A DNA stretch of 13,430 bases from CAZECR01 sp964510495 (lineage in GTDB: Bacteria; Patescibacteriota; Patescibacteriia; Magasanikbacterales; GWA2-37-8): NCBI GenBank assembly GCA_964510495.1, contig CAZECR010000030.1, forward strand, positions 1 through 13,430. Direction: 5' to 3'. Positions 5,389 through 12,986 of this stretch are shown here, in pieces. The translations under genes were made by a program, and so were the position numbers. Positions within the stretch are counted from its first letter, which is position 1. Each line of letters starts with the position of its first letter. The notes under the pieces are model-generated. The model did not search any database. It saw only the letters and a program-made list of their open reading frames with translations, and was not told the origin of the DNA.

Positions 5389-7854
5389 CTACACTCTAAT
5401 TTCAGCTTGTAATTTTTTCTGCACCAACTCAATAATCTTTTTTTCAGCCCCATCAACTTCGGCACTTGTTAAGGTACGATCCGGATGAGCGTAGGTAATA
5501 TGATATGCTACACTTTTAGTTCCTTCAGGCAAAGCACCTCCCATAAATACGTCAAATAAAGCAGCTTTGGTAATAAGCGGATCAGCGGTTATAAGCGCTG
5601 CCACTATAGTTTCATGCGAGAGCGACTTTGGCACAACAAGCGCCAGGTCACGCACGACTTCGGGATATACGGCGGACGGCATATAGCCAGCACGCGCCGT
5701 CGGTTTGAGGAGTGAAACAGCTGACAAATTAAGCGCGCAAACACCGACACGTCCGAGACCGGCACGTTCGCTTACTGCCGGGTGCAGTTCATAGACTTGG
5801 CCAATGAGCACCCCTTCGTGTTTAAGATCAAGTGATCGAGCAGGGTGTTGCCAGGCAGACAGCGAATCGACTTCGGGCTCCGAGCTAGCCACCTCAAGAC
5901 CAGTATGCTCCAAAAATAATTCAGCAACACGTTTTGCTTCCCAAAAAGGCGTACGATCTTTTTTCTCCGTATATACAGCGGTAAGCCATGTGTCTTGGCG
6001 GGGCAACAGCTCATCACTTTTAGCGCCTGAACGAAGACCGGCTTCTTCAGCCCGAAAGACAAGTCCAATTTCAAACAAGGCCAAGCGATCACGCTCAGCG
6101 CTATTTTTTTCAAGTACCTCAAGTAAATTTGGCAAAAGAGTGCGGCGGATAAACGGTCGTTCTTTGGAAATTGGATTATCAAGTTCAAGATATACTTTAG
6201 GATCGTCGCCGAGTTTGACAATCTGTGCTTCACTCACAAACGAATAGGTATATACTTCGGTGTACTTGAGATTTTGTACCAGCATGTCGGTCAATTCTCG
6301 CTCTAGTTTCTTGAGCGCGCTTGGGACTACAGGGTCAATGGTAAACTCAGGTAACGCAGCTATAATATTTTCATACCCATACAAACGAAGCACTTCCTCA
6401 ACTACGTCTTCTGGCAGTGCAATATCTTTTCCACCACGCCAGGTTGGCACACTGAGGACTACTGTATTTTTTTTCTGTTTAACACCAAAACCTAAACGTA
6501 CAAGCGTTTGGGTAATAAATTTCTCTGGAATTGCCGTACCAATTTTTTGAGCAAAAAACGACAAAGGCATTTCGAGCGTTTGAGGTTTGCGAACACTCTC
6601 ATAATGATCTACCACACCACTCACTACTTTTGCCGTCGGATGAAGTTCGAGTAAAAGCGAAACTACCCGCTCGAGAGCACGTGAACACACATTGGGATCA
6701 AGATTTTTTTCAAAACGCATTGAAGCGTCTGAACGAAGTGCATACCTGCCCGATGCAGCACGGATCAGTCCTGGTGCAAAAGTAGCCGATTCAATAATGA
6801 CCGTAGTTGTAGCAGCCGAAATTCCGCTCTCTAATCCGCCCATAACTCCAGCAAGCGCAAGCGGCTGTTCACTGTCGGCGATAACGAGCACCTGTTCATC
6901 AAGCGCTCTTTCTACCGTATCGAGCGTAACAAGCTTTTCTCCTTGCTTGGCGCGACGGACGAATATATGCTTATTATTTTTTGAAGTAGTATTTTTATCA
7001 AGCACAGCCGCATCAAACGCATGGAGTGGCTGCCCCACATCAAACATAATATAATTTGTCGCGTCCACAATTGAATTAATCGGACGCACCCCAACGGCTT
7101 TGAGGGCATTCTTGAGCCACTCGGGAGATTCGCTTGGTGATAAACCATCGACAGCAACAGCACTATACCGCGGACAATCATTTTTATTTTCTACCTCCAC
7201 TTTAATGCTCATTCCTTTACCTGGTTTTATTTTTTCACTTGGGTATGGAGCAACTTCACGATTGAACAAAACAGCCACTTCGCGCGCGATACCATAATGT
7301 CCCCAGAGGTCGGGACGGTGTGATAACGATTTATTATCAATTTCAAACAGAACATCATCCATTCCGAGCGCAGCGCTGAGGAGTGTTCCCGGTTTCACTT
7401 TAAGCTGGCTCAGGTCAACCACTTCACGCTCCTCTTTTTTTGGAAAACGTTCGGCTAAACCAATTTCGTCGGCTGCACAAATCATGCCAAATGATTCAAC
7501 GCCGCGAATAGTCGCTTTCTCCATAACAATTGGCTCGCCCTCCCCATGCCAGCGTACTTTGGCCCCAAGTTTAGCAACAGCAACCAGCATACCCTCGGCA
7601 ACGTTACTACCGCCACAGACTATAACAACTTCTTCGTTACCAACATTCACGCGGCACACTTTGAGCTTATCGGCATTAGCATGTTTTTCAACTGTTTTAA
7701 TTTTACCAACCACAATACCCGCCAAGCTCTCGCCCGGTTTCACAATAGCTTCTACCTCAACAGTCGCCGCTTTTAATTTTACTGCCACTTCTTCAGGCAA
7801 AATCGAATCAGGTAAGGTAACGTATTTTTTAAGCCAATTAAATGAGATAAGCAT
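5389..7854 (-). CDS. pheT: Phenylalanine-tRNA ligase beta subunit
   Basis: This is the large subunit of the alpha2-beta2 PheRS heterotetramer, which charges tRNA-Phe in the cytoplasm. The length of 821 residues is normal. Domains in order: N-terminal start MLISFNWLKKYV; the tRNA-binding EMAP/OB domain (about 40-150, with HANADKLKVC); the B3/B4 editing domain that removes mischarged Tyr (about 205-390, with NSIVDATNYIM and GQPLHAFDA); B5 (about 415-490, with LPEDVVEEVLRLYGYENI); the inactive synthetase-like core; and the C-terminal ferredoxin-fold anticodon-binding domain (about 725-821, from YPEVVRDLALVV). The ATG lies two bases past the pheS stop, so translational coupling is likely. It ends in TAG with no terminator, consistent with readthrough to the small membrane gene. 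No oddities were seen. Confidence 0.97.
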   Translation of the reverse strand: MLISFNWLKKYVTLPDSILPEEVAVKLKAATVEVEAIVKPGESLAGIVVGKIKTVEKHANADKLKVCRVNVGNEEVVIVCGGSNVAEGMLVAVAKLGAKVRWHGEGEPIVMEKATIRGVESFGMICAADEIGLAERFPKKEEREVVDLSQLKVKPGTLLSAALGMDDVLFEIDNKSLSHRPDLWGHYGIAREVAVLFNREVAPYPSEKIKPGKGMSIKVEVENKNDCPRYSAVAVDGLSPSESPEWLKNALKAVGVRPINSIVDATNYIMFDVGQPLHAFDAAVLDKNTTSKNNKHIFVRRAKQGEKLVTLDTVERALDEQVLVIADSEQPLALAGVMGGLESGISAATTTVIIESATFAPGLIRAASGRYALRSDASMRFEKNLDPNVCSRALERVVSLLLELHPTAKVVSGVVDHYESVRKPQTLEMPLSFFAQKIGTAIPEKFITQTLVRLGFGVKQKKNTVVLSVPTWRGGKDIALPEDVVEEVLRLYGYENIIAALPEFTIDPVVPSALKKLERELTDMLVQNLKYTEVYTYSFVSEAQIVKLGDDPKVYLELDNPISKERPFIRRTLLPNLLEVLEKNSAERDRLALFEIGLVFRAEEAGLRSGAKSDELLPRQDTWLTAVYTEKKDRTPFWEAKRVAELFLEHTGLEVASSEPEVDSLSAWQHPARSLDLKHEGVLIGQVYELHPAVSERAGLGRVGVCALNLSAVSLLKPTARAGYMPSAVYPEVVRDLALVVPKSLSHETIVAALITADPLITKAALFDVFMGGALPEGTKSVAYHITYAHPDRTLTSAEVDGAEKKIIELVQKKLQAEIRV

Positions 7855-7856
7855 AT

Positions 7857-8891
7857 TTAGAATTGTTCTAAAAACCGAAGATCGCCGCTTTCAAGAAGCC
7901 GCACGTCATCAATACCGTACTTCAGCATCGCAAGGCGTGTGAGCCCAAAACCAAACGCAAAACCCTGATAGACATTCGGGTCAATATCCCCGGCTTTCAG
8001 CACATTCGGGTGCACCATGCCGGCTCCCAAAACTTCGAGCCAACCAGTTTGTTTACAGAGACGGCAACCCCCGCCTTTACAGAGGTAACAGGTCACCTCA
8101 CCGTTTACACCAGGCTCAACAAACGGATAAAATTTCGGACGAAGCCGCACTTTTGTTTCCGGGCCATACAAATGTTTGGCAGTTGCTTCGAGTACGCCTT
8201 TGAGGTGCGCAAAAGTAATATTTTTGTCGAGCACTAGCCCCTCAAGCTGATAAAACGTATGTTCATGGCGCACATCCGTCGATTCATTGCGAAAACACTT
8301 ACCAGGGACGATTGCACGAATGGGAGCGCCATATTTTTGCATCGCACGCACCTGTACTGATGATGTATGCGTGCGCATTACCCAGTCGGAATGGTTTTTA
8401 ATGTAAAACGTATCCTGCATATCCCGCGCCGGGTGGTCGGCTGGAATATTTACAGCCGTAAAATTATAGTGTTCACTTTCGAGCTCAGGCCCATCGAGAA
8501 GCATAAAACCCATGGACGTAAAAAAATCTTCCAGGTCGCGCTGCACGGTCGTATTTGGGTGCACATGACCAGAAGCTCGAATCGGCAAAGCCGGCTGGGA
8601 AATATCGATCGCTTCTTTTTGTAGAAGCGCACCCCATTCCAGCATTTTTAAGTCACTCTTTTTTTGTTCAAAAGCGTGTTCAATAATTATTTTAACATCA
8701 TTAGCGAGTGCTCCGGCCGATTTCCGAGCGTCGCCATCTAAATCTTTTAAGCTTTTTAAGAGGGTTGTGAGTTTACCATTCTTACGACTTAAAAAAGCAT
8801 TCTCAAACGCCTCAAGCGTGAGCATGTCATGTACTTTGCTGATGTTTTCCAGTGCTTCGGCTTTGAGTTCCGAAAGTTGTTCTGACAGCAT
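7857..8891 (-). CDS. pheS: Phenylalanine-tRNA ligase alpha subunit with a Cys4 knuckle
   Basis: This is the catalytic class II subunit of PheRS, 344 residues and normal for the family. An N-terminal coiled coil (about 1-90) that would contact tRNA precedes the catalytic domain. Motif 2 is GKCFRNESTDVRHEHTFYQL (197-216) and motif 3 is GFAFGFGLTRLAML (310-323). VHPNTTVQRDLEDFF (110-124) is another family signature. An insert before WLEVLGAGMVHPN has four cysteines, C268, C271, C276 and C279 (CX2CX4CX2C), the pattern of a zinc knuckle. The E. coli protein lacks it, though similar inserts are known in PheS of other phyla. The ATG lies nine bases after the rseP stop, so it is cotranscribed with rseP and pheT. 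No Shine-Dalgarno is visible. Confidence 0.97.
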   Translation of the reverse strand: MLSEQLSELKAEALENISKVHDMLTLEAFENAFLSRKNGKLTTLLKSLKDLDGDARKSAGALANDVKIIIEHAFEQKKSDLKMLEWGALLQKEAIDISQPALPIRASGHVHPNTTVQRDLEDFFTSMGFMLLDGPELESEHYNFTAVNIPADHPARDMQDTFYIKNHSDWVMRTHTSSVQVRAMQKYGAPIRAIVPGKCFRNESTDVRHEHTFYQLEGLVLDKNITFAHLKGVLEATAKHLYGPETKVRLRPKFYPFVEPGVNGEVTCYLCKGGGCRLCKQTGWLEVLGAGMVHPNVLKAGDIDPNVYQGFAFGFGLTRLAMLKYGIDDVRLLESGDLRFLEQF

Positions 8892-8900
8892 ACAAAAAAC

Positions 8901-10106
8901 TTAAAAAATACGACCGAAGAATCCGCTAATTGCACCACTAAAACTTCCCAAATCTTTCACGGTAATAACGACTACTAAAAGCATGAGGAGAACAAAACCA
9001 ATCGTATGAGCAATTCCTTCGTACTTAGGAGCGGTTCCCTTTTTGCGGAAAGCGCCAATGATTACAAACAACAATCGCCCCCCATCAAGCGCCGGGATCG
9101 GTAAAATGTTGAGTACCGCCAAATTGAGCGACAAAATAGCTGTGAATTGCATGAGATAGATGAAACCAAGGCGGGCCACTTTACCAGTCATAACAGCGAC
9201 ACCTACTGGACCTGAAACCTGGTCAGCCACACTTCCACCATTAAACAATCCTTTAATAAGTGTACCAAAGCCAAATAAAATTTGCTTAAAATAAAAACCA
9301 GTTTCCTTAGCGCCTTCATACAGTGCCTGATACCACGGATAGCGAATAGTCCCAATTTCAGCGATGGCAATTCCGAGCCCACCTTTACCGGTGTCTTCAT
9401 ACACAACCGGTTGAATCTCTTTAGTAATTACTTCTGTACCGCGCTTAATCTGCACCGTAATTTTTTCTGTTCGATGCGCATCAATATAGGCTTGGAGCTC
9501 GGCGAGGCGTGGATTCTCTACCGCATCAATTGCAACTACCTGGTCACCAGCCATAATACCAGCCTGCTCAGCTGGCTTACCGGTAAGCACATCAACAATC
9601 TCAATGTGGCGATTTATTACTCGGCTTACATCCGTCATGCTATCAGTTGGCTGCGGCGTACCGATCATAAGACCGACACTTAGCAAAACCCAAGCAACCA
9701 GGATGTTCATCAGGACTCCCGCAGTCAACACCAGGGCTTTTTGCCAGACTTTTTTACTATTGAAACTATCGGCATCGCCAGCACCTTCGGCTTCCCCGTT
9801 CTCGCCTTTAATCTTTACAAAGCCGCCTAAGGGGATTATATTAAAGGAGTACAGCGTTCCAGCACTCACACTCGCATCTGGTGTTAGTTGAGGATTTTTA
9901 CTACCCCACACTACTCGCCATGACCGGGTACGCGATCCATCGGTGTTGGTCTTGGTCAAACGCTGCACACCCAGGACGCGCGGCGGAAAACCAAAACCAA
10001 ACTCTTCAACTGCAATACCGTTTTTACGAGCAGTAATAAAATGACCGTATTCATGTGAAATAACGAGGACACTGAGGACAGCAAGAAAAATAAGTAATGT
10101 AATCAT
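8901..10106 (-). CDS. rseP: Site-2 intramembrane zinc metalloprotease, RseP family (M50)
   Basis: This is a polytopic membrane protease that cuts transmembrane segments, in E. coli those of anti-sigma factors and leftover signal peptides; its substrate here is unknown. With the ATG start it has 401 residues. HEYGH (18-22) in the first membrane helix gives two zinc ligands and the catalytic Glu. ILPIPALDGGRLLF near 341 supplies the third ligand (Asp). A PDZ domain lies between (about 175-235, AEQAGIMAGDQVVAID). Further membrane helices are near 110-130, 300-330 and 365-390. A TTG at 10112 would add two residues; the ATG at 10106 is preferred because it gives the usual family start, MITLLIFL. 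It heads the minus-strand run rseP-pheS-pheT and is divergent from lemA-htpX, two other membrane quality-control genes. Confidence 0.94.
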   Translation of the reverse strand: MITLLIFLAVLSVLVISHEYGHFITARKNGIAVEEFGFGFPPRVLGVQRLTKTNTDGSRTRSWRVVWGSKNPQLTPDASVSAGTLYSFNIIPLGGFVKIKGENGEAEGAGDADSFNSKKVWQKALVLTAGVLMNILVAWVLLSVGLMIGTPQPTDSMTDVSRVINRHIEIVDVLTGKPAEQAGIMAGDQVVAIDAVENPRLAELQAYIDAHRTEKITVQIKRGTEVITKEIQPVVYEDTGKGGLGIAIAEIGTIRYPWYQALYEGAKETGFYFKQILFGFGTLIKGLFNGGSVADQVSGPVGVAVMTGKVARLGFIYLMQFTAILSLNLAVLNILPIPALDGGRLLFVIIGAFRKKGTAPKYEGIAHTIGFVLLMLLVVVITVKDLGSFSGAISGFFGRIF

Positions 10107-10150
10107 AGACAAAATCTTTTCTTAATTTAAGCCTTAATCTATCAGAAAAT
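10107..10150. other. Very short divergent intergenic region rseP/lemA
   Basis: Only 44 bases separate the two starts. The stretch is AT-rich and holds overlapping weak -10-like hexamers on both strands (for example TAATCT at 10135-10140 on +). It has no room for two complete promoters outside the genes and no Shine-Dalgarno for either. At least one -35 box must lie inside the opposite coding sequence. No firm promoter call is possible. Confidence 0.4.
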
Positions 10151-10717
10151 ATGCCCGTACTATATATCATCCTCGCAGTAGTGGCAATAGCCGCGATTTG
10201 GATTATCAGTGTCTACAACGGCCTCATTACCAGCAAAAACCGTGTTGATGAAGCCGTAAGTGATATCGATGTACAGCTCAAACGCCGCTACGACCTTATT
10301 CCAAACCTAGTTGAAACTGTTAAAGGGTACATGACTCACGAACGGGAGACACTCGTAAAACTGACTGAGGCTCGTACTTCGGCCATGACGATGCATAATG
10401 ATCCAAAAGCGACGCTTGCTCAAAAAGAAGGAGCTGAAAACCAACTCAGCAGCACGCTCAAAACATTGTTTGCCGTAACTGAAAACTATCCAGAGCTTAA
10501 AGCCAGTCAAAATTTCCTCCAATTGCAGGATGAGATTTCTGATACGGAAAACAAAATCATGGCCAGCCGCCGCTTCTACAACAGCAATGTTCGTGATTTC
10601 AACACTAAAATTCAGGTCTTCCCTACTAACCTGATTGCCAACTCACTCAAATTCACTAAATACGAATTCTTCCAAGCTGCCGAAGGTGAACGCCAGAACG
10701 TCAAAGTACAGTTCTAG
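10151..10717 (+). CDS. lemA: LemA family membrane protein
   Basis: The 188-residue protein has one N-terminal membrane helix (about 3-21) and a long helical bundle. The family signature covers VYNGLITSKNRVDEAVSDIDVQLKRRYDLIPNLV (about 21-54); LMASRRFYNSNVRDFN-like residues (about 138-150, here IMASRRFYNSNVRDFN) and VFPTNLIANSLKF (about 156-168) complete it. LemA proteins have no agreed biochemical role; they are widespread and very often sit beside htpX, as here. The gene starts 44 bp from divergent rseP and is followed 73 bp later by htpX with no terminator between, so the two are probably cotranscribed. No Shine-Dalgarno precedes the ATG. Identification is firm; function is open. Confidence 0.95.
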   Translation: MPVLYIILAVVAIAAIWIISVYNGLITSKNRVDEAVSDIDVQLKRRYDLIPNLVETVKGYMTHERETLVKLTEARTSAMTMHNDPKATLAQKEGAENQLSSTLKTLFAVTENYPELKASQNFLQLQDEISDTENKIMASRRFYNSNVRDFNTKIQVFPTNLIANSLKFTKYEFFQAAEGERQNVKVQF

Positions 10718-10790
10718 CACCTTGCTAGCGTACTTGAGGAATACAAAATCGCTACTAATGATAGAGACCATAACTTAGACTGTTACGCAT

Positions 10791-11675
10791 ATGTACAATC
10801 AAATTGAAGCTAATAAACGCCGCTCCGTATTCTTAATCGTGTTTTTCTTCCTGTTTATCATTGGACTGGGGTATTTATTAGGTTTGTACAATGGGGACTA
10901 TTACTCCACCATAGTACTAGCCGCGCTTATCTCGGTAGTCATGACACTCGTGTCGTATTTTAAAGGTGACTCGATCGCCCTTTCGCTCAGCGGTTCTAAA
11001 CCGATCAGCCGCGAGGAAAACCCCTATCTCTACAACATGGTTGAGAACCTTTGCATCACTTCGGGCGTGCCGGTACCAAAAATATATCTCATGGAAGAAA
11101 GCGCCATCAATGCGTTTGCTACCGGCAGAAAGCCTGCTCTCGCTTCCATATCGGTAACGCGCGGGGCACTTGAAAAACTCGAGAACGAAGAACTGGAGGG
11201 TGTGCTCGCCCACGAACTATCACACATTCAAAATTACGACATTCGATTCATGATGCTGGTAGCCGTTTTGGTTGGTACACTTTCGATCCTGGCCGATATT
11301 CTTTTTAGAACCAGAATTTTTGGCGGTGGACGCAAAAGTGATCGTGAAGGTGGAGGCGCCGGCATCTTGGGCATTATTGGCATTGTTCTCGCACTCCTCT
11401 CTCCATTTATTGCCGAACTTATTAAACTCGCCGTATCGAGGCAGCGCGAATACCTAGCGGATGCTTCTGGGTCACTCTTAACTCGCTACCCCGAAGGCCT
11501 TGCAAAAGCACTTGAAAAAATCGGTGCGGAAAACCAGCCATTGTCACGGCCATCGAGCGCAACAGCTCATCTGTTTTTTGCAAATCCATTTGGTGGCAGC
11601 AAACTCAAATCACTTTTTTCTACGCATCCACCTATCGAAGAACGTGTTAAAAAATTACGTGGGATGGGAGCCTAA
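10791..11675 (+). CDS. htpX: HtpX, membrane-bound M48 zinc metalloprotease
   Basis: HtpX degrades damaged or misfolded membrane proteins from the cytoplasmic face. The 294-residue protein has two N-terminal helices (about 13-33 and 38-56), then the M48 domain. HELSH (141-145) gives two zinc ligands and the catalytic Glu, and E220 in EYLAD (220-224) is the expected third ligand. Two more helices lie at about 152-172 and 188-215. INAFATG (106-112) and the C-terminal STHPPIEERVKKL (277-289) are family signatures. A glycine-rich cytoplasmic loop (178-190) joins the helices. The gene follows lemA, the commonest partner of htpX. The ATG at 10791 has no Shine-Dalgarno. Downstream the context changes abruptly to GC-rich DNA on the other strand, and no T-tract terminator for htpX is visible. 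Confidence 0.96.
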   Translation: MYNQIEANKRRSVFLIVFFFLFIIGLGYLLGLYNGDYYSTIVLAALISVVMTLVSYFKGDSIALSLSGSKPISREENPYLYNMVENLCITSGVPVPKIYLMEESAINAFATGRKPALASISVTRGALEKLENEELEGVLAHELSHIQNYDIRFMMLVAVLVGTLSILADILFRTRIFGGGRKSDREGGGAGILGIIGIVLALLSPFIAELIKLAVSRQREYLADASGSLLTRYPEGLAKALEKIGAENQPLSRPSSATAHLFFANPFGGSKLKSLFSTHPPIEERVKKLRGMGA

Positions 11676-11694
11676 ATAGGCATGCAATTAGTAA

Positions 11695-11721
11695 GGCCCG
11701 CCGCGGAGTACGCGGCAGGCC
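11695..11721 (-). terminator. GC-rich hairpin at the 3' end of the cupin gene
   Basis: An 11-position stem (11695-11705 with 11711-11721, loop 11706-11710) has arms GGCC-x-GCCGCG and CGCGGC-x-GGCC. The single odd pair is a G-U wobble in minus-strand RNA but C/A on the plus strand, so the hairpin suits minus-strand transcripts. It lies 18 bases beyond the cupin stop. The following T content is poor (TTACTAATT), so it may be a weak terminator or an mRNA-stabilising end. It may also limit antisense reading into htpX. Confidence 0.6.
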
Positions 11722-11738
11722 ATAGGTCCTGTCTTCTT

Positions 11739-12200
11739 TCAGCTGGGAACGACGGTGGGGAGCGCCCGTTCACGGATGTCGTGCTCATCGGTGACGGACT
11801 TGGTCACCGCGTCGAGCTCGGGGGCCGGGTACCACCAATCCTTGCCGACGGTGTTGCCATGCTTCACCGTGTGGATCACGGCGCCAGTGACGAGATAGAT
11901 GTTGTGAGCGACGCCCGGCTCTGTGGTCACCACATCACCCTGATTGAACAGACGCCACCGCGCCACACCATCATGCCAATCGACGAGCACCATCCAGCCG
12001 TGCTGGACGATGTAGGTCTCGCGCACTTGATGGAGGTGGGCGTTCTGCCAGGCGCCGGTAGCTCCGGCCCGGGTGAGGATATAGCCGTAGCCACCCACTC
12101 CCATGAGCCGATCTCTCGTCTCACCATTCGGCATCTCCTCGTGCTCCGGCGGCAAGAGGCCGAAGGAGGCTGCATTCGATCCATCCAGAAGCTGCTTCAT
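11739..12200 (-). CDS. GC-rich single-domain cupin protein, function unknown
   Basis: The 153-residue protein is a one-domain cupin beta barrel. Cupin motif 1 is H55-x-H57-x3-E61-x6-G68 (within WQNAHLHQVRETYIVQHG). Motif 2 is GDVVTTEPGVAH, with H99 as fourth ligand. The full 3-His/1-Glu set predicts a bound metal, but cupins range over enzymes, sugar binding and regulation, so no reaction is assigned. DWWYPAPELD near 121-130 is a distinctive Trp-rich tail. No signal peptide or membrane segment is visible. Third codon positions are mostly G or C, unlike htpX and the YdcF gene on either side. It is the only complete gene in the window ending in TGA, and it has a strong Shine-Dalgarno. These features suggest recent transfer from a high-GC donor. 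It stands alone on the minus strand between two plus-strand genes. Confidence 0.85.
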   Translation of the reverse strand: MKQLLDGSNAASFGLLPPEHEEMPNGETRDRLMGVGGYGYILTRAGATGAWQNAHLHQVRETYIVQHGWMVLVDWHDGVARWRLFNQGDVVTTEPGVAHNIYLVTGAVIHTVKHGNTVGKDWWYPAPELDAVTKSVTDEHDIRERALPTVVPS

Positions 12201-12207
12201 GTTCCCT

Positions 12208-12212
12208 CTCCT
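12208..12212 (-). promoter_or_regulatory. Shine-Dalgarno site of the cupin gene
   Basis: AGGAG on the minus strand lies seven bases before the ATG (12200-12198) and fixes the start. Like the GC-rich gene at 506, and unlike most neighbours, this gene has a textbook ribosome binding site. Confidence 0.7.
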
Positions 12213-12221
12213 TTACTACGT

Positions 12222-12273
12222 AGGGTAGTCAAAATAAACATCGAGATCAAGCACGATATTTCTTTTGACTACC
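12222..12273 (-). promoter_or_regulatory. Cupin promoter region with an 11-bp inverted repeat
   Basis: GGTAGTCAAAA (12224-12234) and its exact reverse complement TTTTGACTACC (12263-12273) are 28 bp apart. A candidate minus-strand promoter lies within: TTGATC (12250-12245), a 17-bp spacer, and TACCCT (12227-12222), the last weak and overlapping the left arm. A third copy of the arm core, ACTAC, is at 12215-12219, next to the palindrome CTACGTAG (12216-12223). The layout resembles an operator set around a promoter. The repeat might instead act as a stem in RNA. The remaining spacer to 12347 is AT-rich and shows no other clear signal. Confidence 0.45.
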
Positions 12274-12347
12274 TCAGCGCAGCGAGACATCTTTCACTTT
12301 AAAAGACATAGAGTTGTATCATTTTTTAATCATTCTGTCAAGGATAT

Positions 12348-12980
12348 ATGGGTCATTTCGATGCGATTATTATTCCTGGCGGCGGGCTTACCGAAACGAA
12401 CACGCTGCCACCTCATGTCCTTGCTCGCTTCGAGCGGGCTATTTCACAATATACCCGTGAATATATGATTCCCCTCAGTGCCGGCACTGTCCACAAACCT
12501 CTGCCACGAGACACACAAGGGCTCACTGTTTTTGAAGCAGTTGTAGGCGCTACATATTTAATTGAAAACGGAATTCCCAAAGAAAAAATTTTACCTGAAA
12601 CTTCCTCGTACGACACGATTGGCAATGCTTTTTTCTCACGTATTCTTCACACCGATATTCGCAATTTTAAAAAACTGCTCATTATCACTTCCGACTTTCA
12701 CCTAGAACGCACGAAATTAATTTTTGAGTGGGTGTACTCACTTGCTCCAAAACACAATTATCAATTAGAATTTATCGGTACGAGTGACGAAGCCGTTGAT
12801 GCAGTGGTTCTGGAAGCGCGGAAAAAGAAAGAAGCACAGCGAATGCTCGAGCTTGCCATTACAAAAGAAAAAATTACCACCCTTAGCGAACTTCATGCTT
12901 GGATCTACACTCAGCACGAAGCGTATGCACCCGGGCTTACTCCAAAAAAGGAAACCGGTATCTTACTCCAAAATTACTAA
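12348..12980 (+). CDS. YdcF/SanA-like DUF218 protein
   Basis: The 210-residue protein has the DUF218 (YdcF/SanA/ElyC) Rossmann-like fold. The signatures are IIIPGGG (7-13) at the first strand, LSAGT (43-47), GIPKEKILPETSSYDTIGNA (75-94) with the conserved E84, S87, D89, T90 and N93, and IITSDFHLERTKLIF (112-126). Family members are linked to envelope processes or bind nucleotide-like ligands, but the precise reaction is unsettled. No membrane helix is seen, so it is probably cytoplasmic, like YdcF rather than SanA or ElyC. The C-terminal 50 residues form a charged helical extension. The ATG is preceded by a weak AGGA (12341-12344). The next gene begins six bases after the stop, so the two are very likely cotranscribed. 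Confidence 0.88.
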   Translation: MGHFDAIIIPGGGLTETNTLPPHVLARFERAISQYTREYMIPLSAGTVHKPLPRDTQGLTVFEAVVGATYLIENGIPKEKILPETSSYDTIGNAFFSRILHTDIRNFKKLLIITSDFHLERTKLIFEWVYSLAPKHNYQLEFIGTSDEAVDAVVLEARKKKEAQRMLELAITKEKITTLSELHAWIYTQHEAYAPGLTPKKETGILLQNY

Positions 12981-12986
12981 GCACGT

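Noticed and set aside
10718..10790. Promoter or terminator between lemA and htpX
   Set aside because: Only weak partial matches (TTGAGG with TAATGA) and no hairpin with a T-run were found, so none is called.
506..12200. Possible use of TGA as a glycine codon (Gracilibacteria/Absconditabacteria code)
   Set aside because: No TGA occurs in frame inside any long gene, and the cupin TGA falls at the natural end of its domain, followed by a hairpin. The standard code fits.
11682..12302. 206-codon plus-strand frame opposite the cupin gene
   Set aside because: The opposite strand encodes a clear cupin with metal-ligand motifs and a Shine-Dalgarno; this frame has neither and begins at the hairpin.
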